Shown: positions 7,254 through 13,603 of the stretch, in pieces
Layout of the letters: each line of letters starts with the position of its first letter
Position numbering within the stretch: position 1 is the first letter of the stretch
IMG/VR virus record: IMGVR_UViG_3300036766_000436
Span: 1-36,680 of that record
Origin: a virus
Direction: 5' to 3' (one strand)
Length of the DNA stretch: 36,680 nucleotides
Made by a program: the position numbers and the translations under genes
The notes under the pieces: generated by a model
The model's database searches: none
What the model was told of the DNA's origin: nothing
What the model saw: the letters and a program-made list of their open reading frames with translations, nothing else

Positions 7254-10114
7254 TAACGTTTACCTGATTTATTGGCTTCTGCCGCTGGAACCCTTACCCC
7301 TATGTTCCTAGCAAAGTTATTTAGTATTGTTCCAAAGTTTGTAACACCTGTTGTGAAGGTCTCTGCCCCCATCTCAAAGCTCTTCGCGGCCTCTGCTGAA
7401 GAAGCCATCACCTTATCAGAGGTTTTGTCGCCTAATTTACCGGCTAAAGCGGCCGACGCTTTATCTATCTTCTCCAATGCGGCGCTCACACCACCTAATT
7501 GTTCTGCTGCAGCCTTAGCCTCTTTGGTCATCTCAGTAAACTGTCTAGTTGCGAGATCATCAAGAACCTTTTGAGCTTCTCCCTTACCACTTAGAAGACT
7601 TTCTGCTTTTGCGGCACCAGAAGCTGTAACTCCTAGTCCTTCTCCTCTTGTGGCAGCTTCTCTACCAGTCAGTCCTAACATAGCAGGAGCCGCTTTTGTA
7701 ACTGCAGCAAATAGATCAGGAAATTTAGTCTTTGCTTGTTCTAAAGACATCTGACCTGTAGAAAGTTCTGAAAAGCCTGGAAGACTTGGGTTTATACCTG
7801 GTATTAACTTTCTATAAATTTGCTGATTTGCTGCTTCTAAACCTGTTAATAATCCCTTAGTGTTAACAGTAGAACCCTTAGTAAAATCAATAAGGCCAGC
7901 ACTAACAAGTTGATCGGCTAATTTAGCTTCGGCGCCTGCTCTATCTGCTCCCGTCATTTTTTGTATTCTTAATGCTTCGGTCTTTAAGGCATCACGATCT
8001 TGATTTTTTAACCCTCTTAGGTTAACTGCTGTGAGCCAATCTTTCCCTGTAGCGCGAGCCACGGCGGTAGTGCCCGCCATCTCGGCAAATCCCGTGCCCA
8101 TGTTGGTATTAACGTCGTTAAGTATTCCCGCGGCCGTAGCAGCTCTATTAACAGCCATTGGTTCATTTTTTAAGTCTGGATTTACAAGGTTAGCAAGAAT
8201 TCTAGCAGAACTACCAGTTGTGTCAAGTCCCATCATGGTATTGCCAACACTTGCCGCTGCCATAGCAGCAGTATTTTGAACCATCATATCGAGAACCTTA
8301 GAACCATCTAAAGACTTAGTGAATGCAGCTTCTAGGACGGACTGTAATCCCGTTAGTGGATTGTTAGATCCAGCTTGTGCCAGAGTTCCCATTCTTTCCA
8401 TGTTTCGTCCCATGGAACCAAAACTAGCACGCTCCATAGCGCGCGCCGCATATATCTGCTCTGTGTCAAACACGTTTCCTTGCTGACCAAAACCTTGTGC
8501 AGCAAATGCGCTAAACTGTTCAGTGCCTATGCGGGCCCTTTGCATACGTCCTAAATTATTAGCACTGCCGGTACCTACAGTTTGATTTAAAAAGTCTGCC
8601 CCTGCCCAACCTCCGGCTTCTAGAGCAGCTCCTCTAGCACCCATACTAAAATCGTAAAGTCTCTGTCGATAGGCGCCAGGAACATGAGCCATTTCCGCAG
8701 CTAGAGCTATTTGTCTCTGCTCTTCAGCAAGCTTCTCTGCGTTTGAATCAGCGCCGCGCATAACATTGATACCCTTTATGGCGCCTCCAATGGCCATTGT
8801 TGCTCCACCTATCATCATCATTGGTACACCAAGCGCGGCTCCAATACCTGTAGACGATGCAAGTGCACCAGCGGCAGCTATAGTAGCGCCACCACCTATT
8901 AATCCTCCAGCACCCATTAGGCTATCCGTTATGGCAGACGTCCTTTTATTAACCGCTCCTTCTGCTTGTGCTCCTTGAAATACGCCACTAGTTAACATAG
9001 TTAACTGGGTCATATCTCCAGCTAGAGCTGCTCTTCTACGATCAAATAAGTTGTTTGTCAGCGAGGCCGCAGTGATACTGTTACCGGTTATGGTGTTGGT
9101 TTGACCTAGAAAAATCTCTTGACTGGCCTTACCAGCTAAACCAAGAACGGCTCCCAATCCTTGTCCCCAGTTACCAAAACCTCGTCCACCTGAACCAATT
9201 TGCCTTTTAGCTTCCTGTATTTCTTTTAACTTAGCACCTGTCTCCTCGGCAGTTTTCAAAAAGCCTGTCTTTGCATCACCCGCCGCATTATCTAAATTCT
9301 TAAGTGTTTGTATGAGTTTATCTGCCGCAGCGGCTTCATCTTCTTTTAACTGCTTTAAACTTCTTGCTCCCAACCCCTGTCCAGATGCTAATTCTGTTCC
9401 GACTTGTCCAGGCATCACTATGCCTTCATTAGCTCGCGCAGCCTGTCTACGAACAGAGGCTATTCTAGACTCAGGATCTAATCCTAATCTTTCTTGCTGA
9501 GTAACAGCAGCATTTATAGTGCCTAGTTCCATAGTGAGCTGATTAGCTAGTCCAGTTCTTCGCTCCATTCCAGCTTGAACGTTTGGATCAACGCGTCCTC
9601 TACGCGTAAAGAAACCCGCAGCTTGCGTATTAATAGCTCCAATAGATTTTATTTGATTTATAAGTTCAGAACGACGCCCAATATTCTCTTCGTACGATGT
9701 ACCCATCATGCCGGTCGCCGCCATCTGCACGTTAGGCAGATCGCTAATTTCTCTCATCTTACGAGCTATCCCAACATCACTAAATTCAGAAGAAATAGCA
9801 TTTACGGCTTGTAGGTTGTGTCTTTGTTCGCTCGATTCTACACCGATCCTAATTCTAGGCTCTTTTCTAAGTCCATTGACCGCAGTACGATGTAACCACT
9901 GACCAAACTCTCCCATGCGATCCTGTGGGGTAAGTTTACTGTAAGCAGCAAGATTTCTTCTACCTTCTCTAGCTGCAGCTCTTAATCCTTCTTGCTCGGC
10001 CGAGATAATGCCTGCAGATCTACCTATGTCGGACATTCTAGACATGCCAAAATCAAAGGGTCGATTGGGTACGTTTTGATTACCGCTTCTATTGATGTCG
10101 TCGTTGTCGGCCAT
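7253..10114 (-). CDS. Tail tape measure protein
   Basis: This 953-residue protein is mostly helical and Ala/Gly/Gln-rich. Its only strongly hydrophobic part is about residues 398-452 (GGLIGGGATIAAAGALAS, then GVPMMMIGGATMAIGGAI), which is the usual hydrophobic centre of tape-measure proteins. It lies directly downstream of the overlapping chaperone pair and upstream of the hub gene, the canonical position. No lytic transglycosylase or peptidase motif is visible. By the usual length rule a protein this size corresponds to a tail of roughly 140 nm. The start is ATG 10114, with TATAAT 7 nt upstream and no Shine-Dalgarno. Confidence 0.8.
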   Translation of the reverse strand: MADNDDINRSGNQNVPNRPFDFGMSRMSDIGRSAGIISAEQEGLRAAAREGRRNLAAYSKLTPQDRMGEFGQWLHRTAVNGLRKEPRIRIGVESSEQRHNLQAVNAISSEFSDVGIARKMREISDLPNVQMAATGMMGTSYEENIGRRSELINQIKSIGAINTQAAGFFTRRGRVDPNVQAGMERRTGLANQLTMELGTINAAVTQQERLGLDPESRIASVRRQAARANEGIVMPGQVGTELASGQGLGARSLKQLKEDEAAAADKLIQTLKNLDNAAGDAKTGFLKTAEETGAKLKEIQEAKRQIGSGGRGFGNWGQGLGAVLGLAGKASQEIFLGQTNTITGNSITAASLTNNLFDRRRAALAGDMTQLTMLTSGVFQGAQAEGAVNKRTSAITDSLMGAGGLIGGGATIAAAGALASSTGIGAALGVPMMMIGGATMAIGGAIKGINVMRGADSNAEKLAEEQRQIALAAEMAHVPGAYRQRLYDFSMGARGAALEAGGWAGADFLNQTVGTGSANNLGRMQRARIGTEQFSAFAAQGFGQQGNVFDTEQIYAARAMERASFGSMGRNMERMGTLAQAGSNNPLTGLQSVLEAAFTKSLDGSKVLDMMVQNTAAMAAASVGNTMMGLDTTGSSARILANLVNPDLKNEPMAVNRAATAAGILNDVNTNMGTGFAEMAGTTAVARATGKDWLTAVNLRGLKNQDRDALKTEALRIQKMTGADRAGAEAKLADQLVSAGLIDFTKGSTVNTKGLLTGLEAANQQIYRKLIPGINPSLPGFSELSTGQMSLEQAKTKFPDLFAAVTKAAPAMLGLTGREAATRGEGLGVTASGAAKAESLLSGKGEAQKVLDDLATRQFTEMTKEAKAAAEQLGGVSAALEKIDKASAALAGKLGDKTSDKVMASSAEAAKSFEMGAETFTTGVTNFGTILNNFARNIGVRVPAAEANKSGKR

Positions 10115-10121
10115 GAGTTAT

Positions 10122-10127
10122 ATTATA
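10122..10127 (-). promoter_or_regulatory. TATAAT box 7 nt before the tape-measure ATG
   Basis: The minus-strand order is AAGT-TATAAT-ATAACTC-ATG in the 24-nt gap between the chaperone and tape-measure genes. No ribosome site lies in between, so a transcript starting here would be leaderless or nearly so. Confidence 0.5.
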
Positions 10128-10138
10128 ACTTAAAAGAC

Positions 10139-10654
10139 TTAAGATTGTGGCTCGTCAAAGTTAGTCTCAATGTCTTCCCCAAATGAGTCCCCATGTACCT
10201 TTTTAGCTAACTTAATCTGCTCTTCCATCCACTTTATGTTATCTGGGTCCTTTGTTGGGTCTTGAATCTTTGCGGCTTCTTTAGCGATTTGAGCGGTTTT
10301 GGCTTTCTCCATCTCCTCTCGCTCCATCTTCTCGGCCCAATCTTGAACAGCCTTTTCTTTAGTATCTTCTTGCTTTTCCTCTTCCGCCTTTATGCGCTCT
10401 TCTTCGGCAGTCTTTCGCTCAATGCGGTCGTAGAACTCATATAGTAGTTCTTCAAGAGTATAAGATAACAATAGTGGATCTTTTAGAGGACGATTATAGG
10501 TTCTAGACCACCAACTCTTAAGAAATAGGAGAAGTTGATCCTCGTTTGTAAGACTGGCCCTAGCATTGCTAGCAGCAATCTGTCTTATTGCGTCTGCGGT
10601 TGAGAGTTCGGCTGCTCCTTCGGTGCTGCCATCTCTTTCACTTTCTCGCGCCAT
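10139..10654 (-). CDS. Tail assembly chaperone, downstream frame (T-like)
   Basis: A 171-residue frame that overlaps the end of the upstream chaperone by 70 nt and lies in its -1 frame. It begins with a helical segment containing LLLFLKSWWSRTYNRPLKDP and LEELLYEFYDRIER, followed by a very Lys/Glu-rich helix (residues 85-140). Two adjacent small ORFs in -1 register just before the tape-measure gene are the hallmark of the lambda G/GT chaperone system. It may therefore be made mainly as the C-terminal part of a frameshift fusion of about 279 residues. An ATG at 10654 has only a weak AAAGG upstream, so independent translation is possible but not favoured. Confidence 0.65.
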   Translation of the reverse strand: MARESERDGSTEGAAELSTADAIRQIAASNARASLTNEDQLLLFLKSWWSRTYNRPLKDPLLLSYTLEELLYEFYDRIERKTAEEERIKAEEEKQEDTKEKAVQDWAEKMEREEMEKAKTAQIAKEAAKIQDPTKDPDNIKWMEEQIKLAKKVHGDSFGEDIETNFDEPQS

Positions 10655-10977
10655 TCGGTTTCTGCCTTTAAGATCTTATTGTATACTTCCACTAAGACAT
10701 TTTCATCTTTTATAGTAGCTCCACCCTGACTTTGCTTCCAAAACTCAGGACCATCGATAACCTTAGCTCTTAGGTTGGCAAAGATTATTGCTATACCCAC
10801 AAGATCCTCTGTTGGATTTGCATAGTTACCTAACAGGCGCGTCTTCTCCAACTCCATGGCGTGTTTCTGACCCATGGTGAGGATGCAACGCACATTGAAT
10901 TGCCCTTCATAACGCTTAAATGTTGTGTCGCCTACGACATCTATATCAAATGTAGTCTCGTTGTTAGGTAGTTCCAT
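10585..10977 (-). CDS. Tail assembly chaperone, upstream frame (G-like)
   Basis: A 130-residue protein located between the tube-fold genes and the tape measure. It has a beta-rich start (TFDIDVVGDTTFKRYEG) followed by helices (RCILTMGQKHAMELEKT, LVGIAIIFANLRAKV) and a Gln/Pro-rich tail. Lambda gpG-type chaperones coat the tape-measure protein during tail assembly and share this place and size. AGAGG lies upstream of ATG 10977, with a TATAAT box 18 nt before the start. The last 70 nt are shared with the downstream frame. The role is inferred from context; sequence families of these chaperones are very diverse. Confidence 0.65.
   Translation of the reverse strand: MELPNNETTFDIDVVGDTTFKRYEGQFNVRCILTMGQKHAMELEKTRLLGNYANPTEDLVGIAIIFANLRAKVIDGPEFWKQSQGGATIKDENVLVEVYNKILKAETEWREKVKEMAAPKEQPNSQPQTQ
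10666..10672 (-). other. Candidate -1 frameshift site in the chaperone overlap
   Basis: On the minus strand, C-TTA-AAG is read in the upstream chaperone frame. A -1 slip here continues as Gly-Arg-Asn-Arg-Met into the downstream frame, which is open from a TAA three codons earlier. It is not a perfect X-XXY-YYZ heptamer, since the first base is C instead of T. It is the best candidate I found in the 90-nt window where a slip would work. Confidence 0.4.
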
Positions 10978-10995
10978 GGATTAAACCTCTATGCT

Positions 10996-11001
10996 ATTAT
11001 A
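10996..11001 (-). promoter_or_regulatory. TATAAT box upstream of the chaperone operon
   Basis: The minus-strand sequence TTAG-TATAAT-AGCATAGAGG lies 18 nt before ATG 10977. Here a short leader with an AGAGG ribosome site is present, unlike the leaderless-type boxes. No clear -35 box was found. Confidence 0.4.
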
Positions 11002-11652
11002 CTAAGTAATATTGCCGTTTGGCGTACCATTTGCATTAAGTACCTTTGGTAAATTAGAGCTACCATTGTCATTTCCCACTAGACTTGTCTTAGGAGCACT
11101 AGGTCCACCAGGTGAAGTTGGAGGAGCAGGCTGATTATAGTTGTTAGGTGTAACAGGAGTTTTCTCATCTAAGAAGCCGATAGCTCTCCATCTAAGCGTA
11201 ATGTTAGACAATGAATCAATCTTTATATCTTCTGTGCGACTAATTATGGTTGCCTTATCTGTAGCAAATATTATCTGGTTAGTAGCAGCATCTCTTGCCT
11301 CTATAGCGATATATGGAGCAAACAAAAAAGAAAGTACATCTGGTTGCCATGCAAGTGTTGTCGCACTTATGCCTGGAGGATGAAGGGCCGATATCGTTCC
11401 TTCTACTGTAACTCTCTGAGGAGCTAGTTCATAAGGAAGATAGTCATCTATGGTATTAATTTCAGTTACCATGGTATTTATAGTCCAACTTATGCCAAAT
11501 GCAAAACCTACAAGTTGTCCATTAACTTTAAGTGTGCATCTCGCACCACTCATGAATTTTGCGTTAGGACGGGTGCTTAATATGCCCGCAACATTGCCAG
11601 CAATGTTAGTAACGATATTTGGATTATTGTCAAAACCTGTATTTGGTGCCAT
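11002..11652 (-). CDS. Tail tube-fold protein, paralog 3
   Basis: A 216-residue protein whose first 150 residues align by eye with the two upstream tube-like genes. It has FMSGARCTLKVNGQLVGFA, then VTEINTIDDYLPYELAP and VTVEGTISAL, corresponding to the FITG, YE...EP and VxGxxSxVR positions of the others. A Pro/Thr/Asn-rich tail (residues 165-216) is extra. The tube fold is shared by tail tubes, hub rings and tube initiators, so it may form a specialised ring near the baseplate or the tail tip. It lies 2 nt after the previous paralog, in the same operon. Confidence 0.6.
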   Translation of the reverse strand: MAPNTGFDNNPNIVTNIAGNVAGILSTRPNAKFMSGARCTLKVNGQLVGFAFGISWTINTMVTEINTIDDYLPYELAPQRVTVEGTISALHPPGISATTLAWQPDVLSFLFAPYIAIEARDAATNQIIFATDKATIISRTEDIKIDSLSNITLRWRAIGFLDEKTPVTPNNYNQPAPPTSPGGPSAPKTSLVGNDNGSSNLPKVLNANGTPNGNIT

Positions 11653-11654
11653 AT

Positions 11655-12248
11655 TTAGCTATTCTGCTGACCTGTTCCTGATGCCTTAGCTTGAGTGACG
11701 TCCCCATCGACGTACAGCGCGACAAAATCAAATCTATCCATCGCGGGAGCTTTCTTGCTGACGCCAAAATCAGCCTTAGTTATCCTGGCTGATCTTATCT
11801 TTATGACGCCCAACATGCTGTCTTCGGCGATGCTGCCATTGATGCTTTGATAAACTTCTATGTCGAACGTAGTTCCTTGAGAGTACGTACTAGGATCAAG
11901 GGCCTCGTGTGCTCTACCTTGAGCACCACCAATTGTTGACAGCACGTTTCCGTAGCCACCGCTGCCCCAAGTACCAGCACTATTACCAACATCAAGTGGA
12001 CTGACGCCAGGTGGTGCTGTGCCTATATTTGCTATAGCGTTATGAACATACCTAACAATGCTAAAGCTACCAGACACATTGTAAGAAAGTGGTTCTACGC
12101 TGACTCCCTCATAAACACCCAAAACATGCGGAGTTTGATGTATGATCTGGATAGAGCACGTTAAATCGGTAGCGAAGGCTATAGTTTTGCCATCTAGCCT
12201 AATTTTAAGCTTGTCTCCAGTAATAAAAAATGGTTTAATGCCAGCCAT
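11655..12248 (-). CDS. Tail tube-fold protein, paralog 2
   Basis: A 197-residue protein related to the probable major tube protein just upstream. The shared positions include FFITGDKLKIRLDGKTIAFA, then YEGVSVEPLSYNVSG and SIVRYVHNAI. It keeps the same length and order of strands but has its own central Gly-rich loop. It is separated from the tube gene by a strong terminator and has its own TATAAT box 6 nt before ATG 12248, so it is probably expressed at a different level. It may be a minor tube ring or an alternative tube subunit. Confidence 0.62.
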   Translation of the reverse strand: MAGIKPFFITGDKLKIRLDGKTIAFATDLTCSIQIIHQTPHVLGVYEGVSVEPLSYNVSGSFSIVRYVHNAIANIGTAPPGVSPLDVGNSAGTWGSGGYGNVLSTIGGAQGRAHEALDPSTYSQGTTFDIEVYQSINGSIAEDSMLGVIKIRSARITKADFGVSKKAPAMDRFDFVALYVDGDVTQAKASGTGQQNS

Positions 12249-12254
12249 ACGCTA

Positions 12255-12260
12255 ATTATA
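12255..12260 (-). promoter_or_regulatory. TATAAT box 6 nt before ATG (candidate leaderless promoter)
   Basis: The minus-strand order is GACT-TATAAT-TAGCGT-ATG, just downstream of the tube terminator. There is no Shine-Dalgarno. This would restart transcription for the two minor tube-like genes and the chaperones. Confidence 0.55.
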
Positions 12261-12280
12261 AGTCTGAACGGGTTAACTTA

Positions 12281-12314
12281 GAAACAAAAATGGGTACCGG
12301 TTAAGGTACCCATT
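12281..12314 (-). terminator. Intrinsic terminator after the tail tube gene
   Basis: On the minus strand a perfect 10-bp stem (AATGGGTACC / GGTACCCATT) closes a TTAACC loop and is followed by TTTTTGTTT. It lies 26 nt after the stop of the tube gene, so tube mRNA should end here. Confidence 0.85.
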
Positions 12315-12339
12315 ATCGCGACTTAATTGAGTTTAAGGA

Positions 12340-12900
12340 TTAACCGCTGCTGAGGTCAATGTCACCAGAGTGCGTTGCTGAGAAAGAATCATCTTGAAGC
12401 ATGATGCCAACAAACGATAGGCGATCTACTAGGATGCCGCGCTTGTTAATGCCTGCTGTCATTCTGTTGAATCTACAGTCGGAGATATTGATGAATGCGA
12501 TCTCGTTAGAATCAGGAAGAGTGTTCTGTGTCTTCTGGTATACGTTGAGGTCCCATGACTTAGACATCAAGATGTTTCCAGGATTGATGTGATTAGAGAG
12601 TGGCTGTCCACCAACGTTTACGTTTCCGAGACCGTTGCCGGTACCGACACTGCCTCGTGGAGGAGTAACCTGACCTGCCAACGTCGCAGCTAATTTAGTG
12701 TAGCGAACCACACTAAGTTCACCAGCTACGCTGTAGTTTACGGGTTCGTTCGTTACTGCTTCGTAACGGCCCATGGTCTCAATAGGCACCGTGTCAACGA
12801 CTACCTGGTAAGAGACGTCCGATGCGTACGCGAACGTAACTCCGCCAACGGAGATGCGCGCGTTTGCGCCAGTGATAAAAGATGGTAATGTACCTGCCAT
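12340..12900 (-). CDS. Probable major tail tube protein
   Basis: A 186-residue protein with the T4 gp19/XkdM-like tube pattern: FITGANARISVGGVTFAYA, then IETMGRYEAVTNEPVNYSVA and SVVRYTKLAATL. Its length is typical of myovirus tubes. It is the tube-like gene nearest the sheath. It has a strong ribosome site (AGGAG before ATG 12900) behind a small leader hairpin and is closed by a strong terminator. All this suits a very abundant protein, so I prefer it over its two paralogs as the major tube subunit. The tube forms the inner channel around the tape measure. Confidence 0.7.
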   Translation of the reverse strand: MAGTLPSFITGANARISVGGVTFAYASDVSYQVVVDTVPIETMGRYEAVTNEPVNYSVAGELSVVRYTKLAATLAGQVTPPRGSVGTGNGLGNVNVGGQPLSNHINPGNILMSKSWDLNVYQKTQNTLPDSNEIAFINISDCRFNRMTAGINKRGILVDRLSFVGIMLQDDSFSATHSGDIDLSSG

Positions 12901-12910
12901 AATAACTCCT

Positions 12911-12927
12911 GCCAGTTCGGTTCTGGC
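12911..12927 (-). promoter_or_regulatory. Leader hairpin ahead of the tube ribosome site
   Basis: The minus-strand GCCAG-AACCGAA-CTGGC hairpin stands immediately before AGGAGTTATT-ATG of the tube gene. It could expose the ribosome site or stabilise the mRNA end. A TACAAT hexamer lies further upstream at 12952-12957. Confidence 0.4.
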
Positions 12928-12989
12928 TTACCTAGAATTTAAATCCACAACATTGTAGACACTTATAGAATACCATAGAGTTAGTTAAG

Positions 12990-13559
12990 TTACTCATCAT
13001 CTCTTTGGCCACTTAAACGATGTCTTACTTTAGCATCTCTGGCCATGTGAAAATTAGTCATACCTTGAGCTAAATGCTTAATGTTCTTTGACTGATCCAC
13101 CATCAAGGAAGCTTTTCCTTTGTTGTGCTCATGTGCATTACTACTTTTTATTGCTTCATGGGCTATTGCCTTAGCAGCCTCATGATGAGGGGCAGTAGCT
13201 ACACTACGAATATGATCCATACTAAATATGTGGTTAGATTTTACGCCTGGTATGGCTTTTTCTAATAACTCAATCATTTCATCCAGTAAATTTTCACATT
13301 TAGTTATTTTTTTAGGCATTTCGCGAGATGCTGTATCGGCTGCCACATGCAGCCAGTTAGTGCCTGATCTACCAGGTGTAATCTGCTTCATTCCTTCTGG
13401 ACGAACGCCTTCGCCGGTATCAGCATCTTGAACTCTACTTTTTTTAGGAGTCTGCTTACTAGGAAGATTAGCGAGAGTCTTTCTAGACTTTATGTCAATG
13501 ATCTGAGCTTTATCTAAACTCCACTGACCATTCTTATCAAATTTTAATACTTCGCCCAT
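12990..13559 (-). CDS. Unknown virion-operon protein with N-terminal KNGQW tag
   Basis: A 189-residue protein between the sheath and tube genes, a place where most myoviruses have nothing. The first 18 residues (LKFDKNGQWSLDKA core) closely match the start of the gene at 23923-24207 (LSFAKNGQWTLHKA); the rest of the two proteins is unrelated. Residues 20-70 are basic and Thr/Pro/Gly-rich, probably disordered. The C-terminal 80 residues are helical and His/Lys-rich (HHEAAKAIAHEAIKSSNAHE). AAGG lies just before ATG 13559. I do not recognise the family; a virion-associated role is inferred only from operon position. Confidence 0.7.
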   Translation of the reverse strand: MGEVLKFDKNGQWSLDKAQIIDIKSRKTLANLPSKQTPKKSRVQDADTGEGVRPEGMKQITPGRSGTNWLHVAADTASREMPKKITKCENLLDEMIELLEKAIPGVKSNHIFSMDHIRSVATAPHHEAAKAIAHEAIKSSNAHEHNKGKASLMVDQSKNIKHLAQGMTNFHMARDAKVRHRLSGQRDDE

Positions 13560-13571
13560 ATTGCCTTAAAT

Positions 13572-13599
13572 AAAAGGCCCCACCGAAGTGGAGCCCTTT
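13572..13599 (-). terminator. Intrinsic terminator after the tail sheath gene
   Basis: On the minus strand AAAGGGCTCCAC-TTCG-GTGGGGCCTTTT forms a 12-bp stem (two G-U pairs) with a UUCG tetraloop, followed by a T-rich stretch. It starts only a few bases after the sheath stop. The next gene, at 13559, begins just after it. Confidence 0.85.
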
Positions 13600-13603
13600 A
13601 AGC

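Noticed and set aside
7272-9902. Several plus-strand ORFs of 60-100 codons opposite the tape-measure gene
   Set aside because: They are Ala/Ser/Pro-rich mirrors of the helical repeats of the tape measure and have no ribosome sites.
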